Below are positions 43,687 to 51,189 of a stretch of DNA of 64,000 nt, one piece after another. Source of the stretch: Bacteroidales bacterium (GTDB taxonomy: Bacteria; Bacteroidota; Bacteroidia; Bacteroidales; UBA7960). The DNA lies in the NCBI GenBank assembly GCA_012521995.1, contig JAAYLH010000060.1, positions 37,590 to 101,589 of the forward strand. The letters are read 5' to 3'. The position numbers and the translations under genes are program-made. The notes beneath the pieces were generated by a model. The model searched no databases. It was not told the origin of the DNA and was given only the letters and a program-made list of their open reading frames with translations. Each line of letters opens with the position of its first letter. Position 1 is the first letter of the stretch.

Positions 43687-43800
43687 AAGATCAGACGTAT
43701 TTAAGACGTACTTAAGACGTATTTCAGACGTGTAAAAACGGTTAAACTACGTCTTATCTACGTCTGAACTACGTCTGAACTACGTCTGAACTCCGATCTT
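43687..43800. repeat. 11-bp periodic element B: two opposed arrays forming a long imperfect palindrome
   Basis: Left array: four 11-bp units beginning AGACGT at 43693, 43704, 43715 and 43726. A 10-base spacer follows. Right array: four units beginning CTACGTCT at 43747, 43758, 43769 and 43780. The right unit is the reverse complement of the left one (TTnAGACGTA), so the whole can fold back on itself. AAGATC (43687) and GATCTT (43795) close the ends. Function unknown; structured RNA, a protein-binding array or a mobile-type small element are all possible. Confidence 0.75.
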
Positions 43801-43946
43801 GGAATATCTCAGGAAATGTGTTGGAGCTCTTTTTTTTCTTTCTTTTTTGGTGGAAAAAATAAAGAGAATGACAAGAAAAGCCTGCCGGCTTGCCTTTAAG
43901 AAAAATGGCTGCCGCGAGATTTTGTAATTGAATGATGCAGGGTTTT

Positions 43947-43984
43947 AAAAAAAAGAGGCCGTCTCCTGGTATTGGGACGGCCTC
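43947..43984 (-). terminator. Intrinsic terminator after the peroxiredoxin gene
   Basis: Perfect 9-bp stem GAGGCCGTC/GACGGCCTC with a 12-nt loop; on the minus strand eight T follow. Confidence 0.92.
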
Positions 43985-44006
43985 CGTAAGGGAAATCCTG
44001 GATGGG

Positions 44007-44696
44007 CTATTTTTCTTTGCGGAAGCAGAGGAACCAGTCGAGGCAATATTTGTTCTCGTCCTGGCTTTCCATACGTTCCTTGGCGCCGCCACAGCTGCCG
44101 GGGGTGGGGATGATGACGTCATCGCCGGGCTGCCAGTTTGCGGGGGTTGCGATTTGTTCGGCATCGGCTTTCTGAAGGGCGATGATCATACGCTTGATCT
44201 CGTCCATGTTGCGGCCCATGCTGAGTGGGTAATACAGGATGGCGCGTACCTTGGCCTCGGGGTCCATGATGAAAACGGCGCGAACGGCCTGGGTGGTGCT
44301 GGCGCTGGGCTGGAGCATACCGAAAGCCTTGGCAACCTCCATTTTCAAGTCTTCAATAACGGGGAAGAGGACTTCAACGTCCTTCATTCCCTTATATTCG
44401 ATCTTTTCCTTGATTGTACGCAGCCATGCAATGTGGGCATAGATGCTGTCGATGGAAAGGCCGATGAGCTCGGTATTGAGTTTCTTGAAGTCTTCCTGCA
44501 TGCTGGCGAAGGTCATGAACTCGGTGGTGCAAACGGGGGTGAAGTCGGCGGGGTGGCTGAAAAGAATGACCCATTTCCCTTTGTAATCTGCGGGGAAATT
44601 GATGTCACCCTGGGTGGTCTTAGCCTTGAATGAGGGGGCTACTTCGCCGATCAGCGGCATTCTTGTTACTTCCTGCATTGGTGTGTTTTGTTCCAT
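44007..44696 (-). CDS. Peroxiredoxin (Prx6-type)
   Basis: 229 residues. Peroxidatic Cys56 lies in HPADFTPVCTTEF, the AhpC/Prx6 signature, and a conserved Arg is in TTQAVRAVFIMD. The extra C-terminal Cys residues (C202, C218, C224) resemble the archaeal-type Prx6 group, in which a C-terminal Cys can form a disulfide with the peroxidatic one. It reduces H2O2 and organic peroxides in the cytoplasm. ATGs at codons 7 and 13 are possible alternative starts. It has its own promoter and terminator, so it is transcribed alone. Confidence 0.93.
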   Translation of the reverse strand: MEQNTPMQEVTRMPLIGEVAPSFKAKTTQGDINFPADYKGKWVILFSHPADFTPVCTTEFMTFASMQEDFKKLNTELIGLSIDSIYAHIAWLRTIKEKIEYKGMKDVEVLFPVIEDLKMEVAKAFGMLQPSASTTQAVRAVFIMDPEAKVRAILYYPLSMGRNMDEIKRMIIALQKADAEQIATPANWQPGDDVIIPTPGSCGGAKERMESQDENKYCLDWFLCFRKEK

Positions 44697-44763
44697 TTCA
44701 ATGAATTTTTTAAGGTTGTTATTATTTGTCTGTGAATTCAGACTGAAATTAATATTTTCGGGT

Positions 44764-44794
44764 CAAAATTATTGGTTTCTGTACAATTAATCAA
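44764..44794 (-). promoter_or_regulatory. Promoter of the peroxiredoxin gene (TTG-N20-TAATTTTG)
   Basis: Minus strand: TTG at 44794-44792 and TAATTTTG at 44771-44764, separated by 20 bases, as in the Bacteroidota consensus. It gives a leader of roughly 60 bases. The rest of 44697-44917 shows no gene. Confidence 0.6.
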
Positions 44795-44917
44795 GTTTAT
44801 TTAGACTTAATTTACATAAGCCGGTTTTAAGTATGCATTTATGCAACTATAAACAATTATTATACAGAAAAAGTTCAATGATAGGGATTCCCGAAAGGAG
44901 GAAATAAAAGTCAGGCC

Positions 44918-45280
44918 TCAGAGGGTGGGGTAGAAGGCGTCTTCGATATGGTGTAGCTGGTGATTTTCGCCCTTGAACAAAACGCTGATGATGTCAAAGC
45001 GAACTTCGAGATCGATTTCGTTTTTCACCAGGTAATGGTTTGCAGCTTCAATGAGGAGTTTTTGCTTGCGGCGGCTGACAAACTCTTCGGGTTCGCCGAA
45101 GAAGGCTGTTTTTCGGGCTTTGACCTCGATCACAACCAAGAGGTTGTCTTTTTGGGCAATGATGTCAATTTCTCTGTGCCCCGACTGCCAGTTGGACTCG
45201 AGGATGGCATAGCCATTCTGTTTCAGGTGGTTTCGGGCGATGGTTTCACCCTGCTTACCGGTTTGATGTGATTCGGCCAT
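44918..45280 (-). CDS. YraN family (UPF0102) nuclease-fold protein
   Basis: 120 residues, the usual length. The restriction-endonuclease-like core shows GETIARNHLKQNGYAILESN, REIDIIAQ and VVIEVKARK, i.e. the Asp and Glu-x-Lys residues of the PD-(D/E)XK fold. The family is widespread and is thought to be a nuclease or Holliday-junction-related protein, but its biological role is not settled. It is 32 bases downstream of purS. Confidence 0.9.
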   Translation of the reverse strand: MAESHQTGKQGETIARNHLKQNGYAILESNWQSGHREIDIIAQKDNLLVVIEVKARKTAFFGEPEEFVSRRKQKLLIEAANHYLVKNEIDLEVRFDIISVLFKGENHQLHHIEDAFYPTL

Positions 45281-45312
45281 GGGATCAAAATGATTTGAGC
45301 CCGGACAAGTCC

Positions 45313-45567
45313 TTACTCGGTCTGAAAGAGATCAAATTCAAAGTACTCCATGATGGGGTTGGCCAGCAGTTTTTTACAGGCAGTTTCCACTTTCAGGCGG
45401 GCTTGCTTTTGGTCCTCTGCTTCCACTTCAAGGGTGATGTGCTTACCCATCCTGACGTTTGTGATTTCGGGCAACCCCAGGTTTTTCATGCTTTTTGTGA
45501 TTGTTTTTCCCTGGGGGTCGAGCAGGGCTTTCAGGGGCATTACGTTAATTTCGGCGCGGAATATCAT
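45313..45567 (-). CDS. purS: Phosphoribosylformylglycinamidine synthase subunit PurS
   Basis: 84 residues from the ATG at 45567 (MIFRAEINVMPLKALLDPQG). The open frame continues upstream into pssA, but that part is not PurS-like. PurS is the small subunit bridging PurL and PurQ in the FGAM synthase complex of purine synthesis. VMPLKALLDPQGKTI and NVRMGKHITLEVEA are typical. The large PurL found in this phylum often makes PurS unnecessary, so its partners elsewhere in the genome would be worth knowing; none are in this window. Confidence 0.87.
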   Translation of the reverse strand: MIFRAEINVMPLKALLDPQGKTITKSMKNLGLPEITNVRMGKHITLEVEAEDQKQARLKVETACKKLLANPIMEYFEFDLFQTE

Positions 45568-45598
45568 GTTGTTGGTGGTTTTGCGAATCAGGAACGAG

Positions 45599-46321
45599 TT
45601 ATTTGGCAGAAGCGGCAAATAACAGGGACAAAATTAGGTAAAAAAACACTATCAAAGCCACTGCCTGCAGACCGAAAATGATCAGGGAGATGAGAATAAG
45701 TGCGGCGAAGATATATGGGGCTCGGTTTTCCTGCCAGGATAAGTTTTTGATTTTCAATGAGAACATGGGGATGGGAGCCACCATCAGGACTGAAAAAAGC
45801 GCCAGCAGGAGGAGGAGCCAGATCCAACTTTGGGTAATGATTTCCACCCAGCGGAAGATGAATCCCTGATGGCCGGCGAAGGCGAGCACGAAAGGCAGTG
45901 AGGCAAAGAATGCGGCATTGGCAGGGGTGGGCAGGCCTATGAACGACCGGGTTTGACGGGTGTCGATATTGAAGATGGCAAGCCTGAGGCCTGCGAAGAC
46001 GGCCAGAAAAAAGGCTGCAAAGGGTAAAACATTTTGGAGGGCTTGGGGGTTTAATCCATGTACAGCCCCTTGAAGGTAATGGTAAAGGATGCCTGCGGGC
46101 GCCATTCCAAAGCTCACCAGGTCGGCAAGGCTGTCGAGTTGCTGGCCCAGTTCAGAACGGGCGTTGAGGAGCCTTGCAAGCATGCCATCGGAGAAATCGA
46201 GCACAGCACAGATGGCGATCAAAATGGCGGAAAGTTGTGGCTGGCCTTCAATGGCCAACACCAGCGCAACAGCACCTAAGAACAGGTTGGCCAGGGTAAC
46301 CGCGTTTGGGAGGTGTTTCAT
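45599..46321 (-). CDS. pssA: CDP-diacylglycerol--serine O-phosphatidyltransferase
   Basis: 240 residues with about seven membrane helices. The CDP-alcohol phosphotransferase motif is complete: D42, D45-G46, A49-R50, G59, D63 and D67 (DFSDGMLARLLNARSELG, then SLADLVS). It makes phosphatidylserine, the precursor of phosphatidylethanolamine. The length and the motif context fit type II PssA. It reads away from the small plus-strand gene at 46368. Confidence 0.94.
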   Translation of the reverse strand: MKHLPNAVTLANLFLGAVALVLAIEGQPQLSAILIAICAVLDFSDGMLARLLNARSELGQQLDSLADLVSFGMAPAGILYHYLQGAVHGLNPQALQNVLPFAAFFLAVFAGLRLAIFNIDTRQTRSFIGLPTPANAAFFASLPFVLAFAGHQGFIFRWVEIITQSWIWLLLLLALFSVLMVAPIPMFSLKIKNLSWQENRAPYIFAALILISLIIFGLQAVALIVFFYLILSLLFAASAK

Positions 46322-46367
46322 TGGGGTGAAAATTTTTTTTCGAAAAACGGTTTGAATAATTGATTGG

Positions 46368-46616
46368 ATGAATCAGTCGTCATTTGAAAAAGCAACACTA
46401 AAGGAGAAGGTTTACATCGTCCTCGAGCAGGGGCGGGAAATCTCCTCCAGGCAATTCCTGTATTACAACATTAAGCTTTACATGCTGCATGACTTTTTTG
46501 CAGAGATCTGGTATATTCCATCTTCCAACAAGATCGACAAGGTGGAAACCCTTATCCTGGATGAGGTACTGTCTATATACCGTAACGATTTTGATATTTC
46601 TTCCCTGCTAAAGTAA
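46368..46616 (+). CDS. Small conserved protein of unknown function
   Basis: 82 residues, aromatic-rich: SRQFLYYNIKLYMLHDFFAE and IDKVETLILDEVLSIYRNDF. No signal peptide or membrane helix. Similar short proteins occur next to housekeeping genes in Bacteroidota, but I know no function. It diverges from pssA with a 46-base gap, where promoters for both must lie. Confidence 0.65.
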   Translation: MNQSSFEKATLKEKVYIVLEQGREISSRQFLYYNIKLYMLHDFFAEIWYIPSSNKIDKVETLILDEVLSIYRNDFDISSLLK

Positions 46617-46711
46617 GCAGATTTTTGGCCATTGGCCTGTCCTGCAGCAAACTTTTCGGGCTTTAAGCTTAACAAATTTTTTATTTTTTTTCTTCCCTGC
46701 AGGGAGGAAAG

Positions 46712-46742
46712 TTTTGTTATTAAGGCTAAACTGATATTTTTG
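46712..46742 (+). promoter_or_regulatory. Promoter of the DPP4 gene (TTTTG-N18-TATTTTTG)
   Basis: TAnnTTTG-type -7 element at 46735-46742 with TTTTG at 46712-46716 upstream. The 18-base spacing is one short of the ideal. About 40 bases before the ATG. Confidence 0.6.
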
Positions 46743-46782
46743 TGGCCGCGAAACCAAACAACACAACAACAATAAAGGTGTC

Positions 46783-48981
46783 ATGAAAAATAACAATAGT
46801 ACAGCAGCCCTGTTGTTTACAGGGATTTTTCTTTTTTTGGTTACCGGCTTGCTGCAGGCCGCAGAGCCTTCGCTAACGCTCGAGCAGATATGGAAGGACC
46901 GTTATTTTGCGCCCAAGGGCATACGCCTGGGGCAGTCGATGGACGATGGGCTGCATTATTCGATTGTGGAGAACCAGACCGACATCAACATTTATACTTA
47001 TGAAGAGGGCGTTTTGCAGCGGACTGTTTTCTCGACAGAAGGGCAGCTCACCAATGATCAGGGGAGGGCCTTGCGAATCAGTGATTACATTTTCAGTCCC
47101 AATGAAAAGACCTTGTTGATTGGGGTAAACCGCGAATCAATCTACAGACATTCATACGTTGCAGAGTATTTTGTCTGGGATTTGGAAAGGCAGACCCTGG
47201 AGCCCCTGTCGGAGGGAACGCGTCTGAGCCTGCCCACTTTCTCGCCTGATGGCCGTAAGGTGGCCTTTGTAAGAGAGAATAACCTGTTTGTCAAGGACCT
47301 GGATGCGGGGGTGGAAACTGCCGTGACCCGTGACGGCCTGTTCAATCATATCATCAACGGTTCGGCCGACTGGGTTTATGAGGAGGAGTTTGGCTTTACG
47401 CGGGGCTTCGACTGGTCGGCTGACGGGCGCAGGCTTGCATTTTACCGTTTTGACGAAAGCAGGGTCAAAGAGTTTAATATGATCCTTTACGGGAGTCTTT
47501 ACCCCGAAGACTATCGTTTTAAATACCCCAAGGCGGGGGAGGAGAACAGTGAGGTGAGCATACATATATATGATGTGGAAACAGGGAGGACGATCAAGGT
47601 GGATACGGGCAGTGAGACAGACCAGTATATACCGCGCATCGGATGGACCCGTAATCCTGAGCTGTTGAGCGTCACACGTATGAACCGCCACCAGAACCAC
47701 CTGGAGCTCTTGCTTGTGGATGCCCGCAGCGGGGGTTCCGAAATACTGTATGAGGAACACAACCTTTATTATATAGAGGTGACCAACGACCTGACCTTCC
47801 TGAAGGATGGCCGTCATTTTGTGATCAGCAGTGAGAAGAGCGGGTATAAACATTTATATCTTTATGACCTTCAGGGTCGTGAAGTGAGGGCATTGACTTC
47901 GGGCGAATGGGATGTACAGCGTTTTTTTGGTGTGGATGAGGAGCATGGCCTCGTGTATTTTACCTCGCACGAAGCCTCACCCCTTCAGAATCATTTATAC
48001 AGCGTCAGTTTGAAAGGGCGGGGCAAGAAAAGGCTCACCCGTGGGGAAGGTACCCACAGCCCCAGTTTTAGCAAGGGATTCAGGTTTTTTATCAATAATT
48101 TTTCGGATGCCAATACCCCGCCGGTTTACAGCATTCACCGTGCTGACGGGAGCCTTGTAAAAATGCTGGAGGACAACATGGAATTGTTGCAGAAAACCAG
48201 GGATCATCGTTTTGTAGAGCGTTCGTTTTTCAGTTTTGAGACCACAGAGGGCGTTTCGCTCAACGGCTGGATGATGCGTCCTGCCGATTTTGATCCGGCC
48301 AAGGAGTACCCTGTCTTTATGTATGTTTATGGTGGTCCCGGATCGCAGACGGTGACCGACCGCTGGGATGCCTCGAACGGGGCATGGTACCAGATGCTGA
48401 CCCAACTGGGATTTATTGTGGTTTCGGTCGATAACCGTGGCACGGGGGCCAGGGGAGAGGCTTTCAAAAAAATGACCTACATGGAGCTTGGGAAATACGA
48501 AACTCTTGACCAGATAGAGGCTGCAAAATACCTGGGCGGACTTCCCTATGTGGATGAAAAGCGCATCAGCATTTTTGGCTGGAGTTATGGTGGATATATG
48601 TCGGCCTTATGCCTTGCCAAGGGAGCCGACTATTTTGCTGGGGCCATTGCGGTGGCCCCTGTGACTAACTGGCGCTATTACGATTCTATTTACACAGAGC
48701 GGTATATGCGCTTGCCGCAAGAGAACCCTGAGGGCTATGACGATAATTCCCCCATATTCCACGTGGACAAGATCAGGGGGCCCTTTCTGCTGGTACACGG
48801 CAGTGCGGATGATAACGTGCATTACCAGAACTCCATGGAGATGATCAGCGTGCTTGTGGAAGCCAATGTTCCGTTTGAGCTTGCCATATATCCCAACCAG
48901 AATCATGGGATAGGAGGTGGAAATTCACGCCTGCATCTGTATGAGCATATGACGCGCTTCCTGGTGAGAAATTTTCTTTAA
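46783..48981 (+). CDS. Dipeptidyl peptidase IV (S9B family), exported
   Basis: 732 residues with a signal peptide (LLFTGIFLFLVTGLLQA). An N-terminal beta-propeller (about 40-480) carries the Glu-pair segment DWVYEEEFGF, which binds the substrate N-terminus. The C-terminal alpha/beta-hydrolase has the catalytic triad S601 (GWSYGGY), D676 (HGSADDNVH) and H708 (NQNHGIGG). It removes Xaa-Pro or Xaa-Ala dipeptides from peptides in the periplasm or outside, as in peptide-using Bacteroidota. It has its own promoter. Confidence 0.96.
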   Translation: MKNNNSTAALLFTGIFLFLVTGLLQAAEPSLTLEQIWKDRYFAPKGIRLGQSMDDGLHYSIVENQTDINIYTYEEGVLQRTVFSTEGQLTNDQGRALRISDYIFSPNEKTLLIGVNRESIYRHSYVAEYFVWDLERQTLEPLSEGTRLSLPTFSPDGRKVAFVRENNLFVKDLDAGVETAVTRDGLFNHIINGSADWVYEEEFGFTRGFDWSADGRRLAFYRFDESRVKEFNMILYGSLYPEDYRFKYPKAGEENSEVSIHIYDVETGRTIKVDTGSETDQYIPRIGWTRNPELLSVTRMNRHQNHLELLLVDARSGGSEILYEEHNLYYIEVTNDLTFLKDGRHFVISSEKSGYKHLYLYDLQGREVRALTSGEWDVQRFFGVDEEHGLVYFTSHEASPLQNHLYSVSLKGRGKKRLTRGEGTHSPSFSKGFRFFINNFSDANTPPVYSIHRADGSLVKMLEDNMELLQKTRDHRFVERSFFSFETTEGVSLNGWMMRPADFDPAKEYPVFMYVYGGPGSQTVTDRWDASNGAWYQMLTQLGFIVVSVDNRGTGARGEAFKKMTYMELGKYETLDQIEAAKYLGGLPYVDEKRISIFGWSYGGYMSALCLAKGADYFAGAIAVAPVTNWRYYDSIYTERYMRLPQENPEGYDDNSPIFHVDKIRGPFLLVHGSADDNVHYQNSMEMISVLVEANVPFELAIYPNQNHGIGGGNSRLHLYEHMTRFLVRNFL

Positions 48982-49037
48982 GGAGGAGCCCTTTCCGGAA
49001 AAGCCCGGAGGAGAAAAACAAAATATGTGGCAGAAGT

Positions 49038-49068
49038 TTTGAAAAGTAAATTTTCTTTTTTACTTTTG
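49038..49068 (+). promoter_or_regulatory. Promoter of rpsU (TTTG-N19-TACTTTTG)
   Basis: TTTG at 49038-49041 and TACTTTTG at 49061-49068 are separated by exactly 19 bases, a textbook match to the sigma-ABfr consensus. The leader is about 60 bases. Confidence 0.85.
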
Positions 49069-49132
49069 CACTCCCTTTTGCGGAACTCGCAATTGAAAGA
49101 AAAATAACAACGTAACAAAGAAAGAGGTTAGC

Positions 49133-49330
49133 ATGATCATCGTACCTGTAAAAGAAGGCGAAAACATTGACCGTGTTTTAAAGAAACTGAAGCGTAAGTT
49201 TGAGAAAACCGGTGTGCTCAGGGAACTCAGGGAGCGGCAGAAGTTTACCAAGCCCTCGGTGAAGAATCGTGAGCAGCGTTTGAAAGCCATCTATATTCAG
49301 AAATTACAGGATCAGCAAGATTCCATGTAG
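49133..49330 (+). CDS. rpsU: 30S ribosomal protein S21
   Basis: 65 residues: MIIVPVKEGENIDRVLKKLK and RERQKFTKPSVKNREQRLKA are standard S21 text. S21 sits near the anti-Shine-Dalgarno end of 16S rRNA. In Bacteroidota it is thought to help mask it, which fits the weak use of Shine-Dalgarno sites. It precedes xerC and hpf, an order I associate with this phylum, but a strong terminator separates it from xerC. Confidence 0.97.
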   Translation: MIIVPVKEGENIDRVLKKLKRKFEKTGVLRELRERQKFTKPSVKNREQRLKAIYIQKLQDQQDSM

Positions 49331-49351
49331 TTTTAGGTTTAGGTATTTTTT

Positions 49352-49415
49352 AGAAGAAATTTTTGCTTATGCTGCTTTTTTAGCATAACTTTAAGCAAAG
49401 ATTTCTTCTTTTTTT
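49352..49415 (+). terminator. Long two-part terminator hairpin after rpsU
   Basis: Outer arms AGAAGAAAT and ATTTCTTCT enclose TTTGCTTA/TAAGCAAA and an inner TTATGCT/AGCATAA hairpin. A run of T follows. It ends just before the xerC start, so transcription into xerC must depend on readthrough or on a start inside this region. Confidence 0.8.
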
Positions 49416-49428
49416 GTTTCTACAGAAC

Positions 49429-50319
49429 ATGGCCGTGAGCACTGAAAAATTTCTGCAGTACCTCGAACGTGAAAAGCGTTACTCGGCACACACCCTTATT
49501 TCCTATCGTAACGATCTACAGCAATTTTCAGAATATTTCCTGAGTCAATATGAGCTGGAAGGCCTGGAGTCGGTGAAGGCCCCCATGGTGCGATCGTGGC
49601 TCTCGGAGGCTATGCAGCAGGGGATGGCCCGAACGAGCATAAACCGTAAGCTGTCTTCACTGAAGTCGTTTTTCCGTTTTGCTATCACCCATGGCCTGGC
49701 GAAAGAAAACCCCATGGAAAAAGTGGGGAGTGTTAAGAAGAACAAAGTGCTGCCTGTATTTGTTAAAGAAGAAGAGATGAGCCGTCTGCTTGATCACTCT
49801 GGCTTCGATGCGGGTTTTTCCGGGATGCGCGACCACCTGATTCTGGAATTATTCTATACGACAGGCATGCGTTTATCGGAATTGTGCGGGCTGCAGCATC
49901 AGGATTTTGATGCAGCTAAGAACCTTATAAAAGTTACAGGTAAACGTGCGAAACAGCGTATTATTCCCGTTATACCTGCAGTAGCCGATCATTACCGTGA
50001 TTACTGCCGGGAGAAGGAAAAGACATTTGGGGCGATGGCTGAAGCGCATATATTTGTCACGGACCGTGGGAAGAAGATTTACTCGAAGTATGTATACAGG
50101 CTTGTGAACAAGTATCTAAGTGGGGTGACGACGCGAAGCAGGAGAAGCCCTCACGTGTTGCGGCACACCTTTGCAACGCATATGCTGGACCGCGGGGCCG
50201 ACCTGAACGCCATAAAGGAGATTCTTGGGCACGCCAATCTTTCGGCCACCCAGGTATATACACACAATAGTATTGAGAAAATTAAGAATGTTTATAAACA
50301 AGCCCATCCAAAGGCATAA
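49429..50319 (+). CDS. xerC: Tyrosine recombinase XerC
   Basis: 296 residues from the ATG at 49429 (MAVSTEKFLQYLEREKRYSA). An in-frame TTG five codons upstream is inside the terminator and less likely. The N-terminal SAM-like domain is followed by the catalytic domain with R148 (TTGMRLSEL), K172 (TGKRAKQR), H242 and R245 (PHVLRHTFATH), H268 (LGHANLS) and Y277 (QVYTHNS). With XerD it resolves chromosome dimers at dif. XerD-like alternatives are hard to exclude, but the position between rpsU and hpf is a housekeeping one, not an integrase on an element. Confidence 0.92.
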   Translation: MAVSTEKFLQYLEREKRYSAHTLISYRNDLQQFSEYFLSQYELEGLESVKAPMVRSWLSEAMQQGMARTSINRKLSSLKSFFRFAITHGLAKENPMEKVGSVKKNKVLPVFVKEEEMSRLLDHSGFDAGFSGMRDHLILELFYTTGMRLSELCGLQHQDFDAAKNLIKVTGKRAKQRIIPVIPAVADHYRDYCREKEKTFGAMAEAHIFVTDRGKKIYSKYVYRLVNKYLSGVTTRSRRSPHVLRHTFATHMLDRGADLNAIKEILGHANLSATQVYTHNSIEKIKNVYKQAHPKA

Positions 50320-50336
50320 AAGTGGAGGACCCATTT

Positions 50337-50636
50337 ATGAAAGTAAACATCAGTTCATTGCATTTTAAGTCGGATGTTAAACTCGAAGAATTTATCCAGG
50401 ACAAAACATCGAAATTAAGTACTCATTATGAAGGGGTATTGGGTTGTGATGTTACCCTTCGGTTGGATCCGGCCCAGAATAATGAGAACAAGATCGTAGA
50501 GATGAAAGTAATGATACCTGGCAATGATCTGTTTTCAAAAAAGCAGGCGCGTACATTTGAGGAAGCCACCGACAATGCAGTTGATGCGTTAAGGCGTCAG
50601 CTTCAGCGTCATAAGGCCAAGGTTCGTGGGGTTTAA
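50337..50636 (+). CDS. hpf: Ribosome hibernation promoting factor (short HPF/RaiA type)
   Basis: 99 residues from the ATG at 50337 (MKVNISSLHFKSDVKLEEFI). One S30EA/RaiA fold with FEEATDNAVDALRRQLQRHK at the C-terminal end. It binds the decoding centre of idle ribosomes. The C-terminal dimerisation domain of long HPF is absent. It follows xerC by 17 bases and is probably transcribed with it. Confidence 0.92.
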   Translation: MKVNISSLHFKSDVKLEEFIQDKTSKLSTHYEGVLGCDVTLRLDPAQNNENKIVEMKVMIPGNDLFSKKQARTFEEATDNAVDALRRQLQRHKAKVRGV

Positions 50637-50675
50637 AGTGCCTGAATTGTTTTTTACAAAAAAAGTTTATTTCTT

Positions 50676-50706
50676 TTTGGTAGTTTTTAAATCTTTCGTA
50701 CATTTG
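50676..50706 (+). promoter_or_regulatory. Promoter of the tRNA-tuf operon (TTTG-N19-TACATTTG)
   Basis: TTTG at 50676-50679 and TACATTTG at 50699-50706 with exact 19-base spacing. It is followed 77 bases later by the first tRNA. The last base of the -7 element is the first base of the hpf terminator stem. Confidence 0.85.
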
Positions 50707-50737
50707 CAGACCTTTTTAACAAGGTCTGCATTTTTAT
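50706..50737 (+). terminator. Intrinsic terminator after hpf, overlapping the tRNA-tuf promoter
   Basis: Perfect 9-bp stem GCAGACCTT/AAGGTCTGC with a 6-nt loop and ATTTTTATT tail. Transcripts started at the overlapping promoter would begin inside the left arm, so they should escape termination. Confidence 0.8.
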
Positions 50738-50782
50738 TGCAGGGCCAGGGGCAAAAGGGCCAACGAAAGGGGTAAAAAGTTA

Positions 50783-50856
50783 GCCGATGTAGCTCAGTTG
50801 GCCAGAGCAGCTGATTTGTAATCAGCTGGTCGGGGGTTCGAATCCCTCCATCGGCT
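50783..50856 (+). tRNA. tRNA-Thr (anticodon TGT)
   Basis: 74 bases. Acceptor GCCGATG pairs with CATCGGC; discriminator T. Anticodon loop TTTGTAA gives TGT, reading ACA and relatives. T-loop GGTTCGAATCC. No CCA is encoded. Confidence 0.97.
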
Positions 50857-50878
50857 CGAAAAGAATAAATATAGTTCT

Positions 50879-50960
50879 GGGGGGATTCCAGAGCGGTCAA
50901 ATGGGGCAGACTGTAAATCTGTTGGCTAAGCCTTCGGAGGTTCGAATCCTCCTCCCCCCA
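50879..50960 (+). tRNA. tRNA-Tyr (anticodon GTA)
   Basis: 82 bases with the long variable arm of a class II tRNA. Acceptor GGGGGGA pairs with TCCCCCC; discriminator A. Anticodon loop CTGTAAA gives GTA. Confidence 0.97.
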
Positions 50961-50968
50961 CGCGAAAA

Positions 50969-51041
50969 GCGGAAATAGCTCATCTGGTAGAGCGACAGCC
51001 TTCCAAGCTGTAGGTGGCGGGTTCGAGTCCCGTTTTCCGCT
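50969..51041 (+). tRNA. tRNA-Gly (anticodon TCC)
   Basis: 73 bases. Acceptor GCGGAAA pairs with TTTCCGC; discriminator T. Anticodon loop CTTCCAA gives TCC. It starts only 8 bases after tRNA-Tyr. Confidence 0.97.
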
Positions 51042-51062
51042 CAAGGAAAGAAGAAATGAAAA

Positions 51063-51134
<72 letters not shown>

Positions 51135-51189
51135 CAAACGGAAAAATGTTGAATCCCTTTTTTTAAAAACTTAAAACACCCAGTTAGAT

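Larger units (their letters stand above)
43449..44006. other. Intergenic stretch holding a candidate promoter, a repeat element and a terminator
   Basis: About 560 bases without a gene. It contains the likely promoter of the TM2 gene (43495-43502), the 11-bp repeat element B (43687-43800) and the peroxiredoxin terminator (43947-43984). The rest is A+T-rich and shows nothing I recognise. Confidence 0.6.

Noticed and set aside
43687..43800. CRISPR array
   Set aside because: Units are 11 bp, adjoin without spacers and change orientation; no cas genes nearby.
49429..50319. Integrase of a mobile element
   Set aside because: The tyrosine recombinase sits in a housekeeping order between rpsU and hpf. 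No attachment sites or phage genes were seen despite the tRNA genes downstream.
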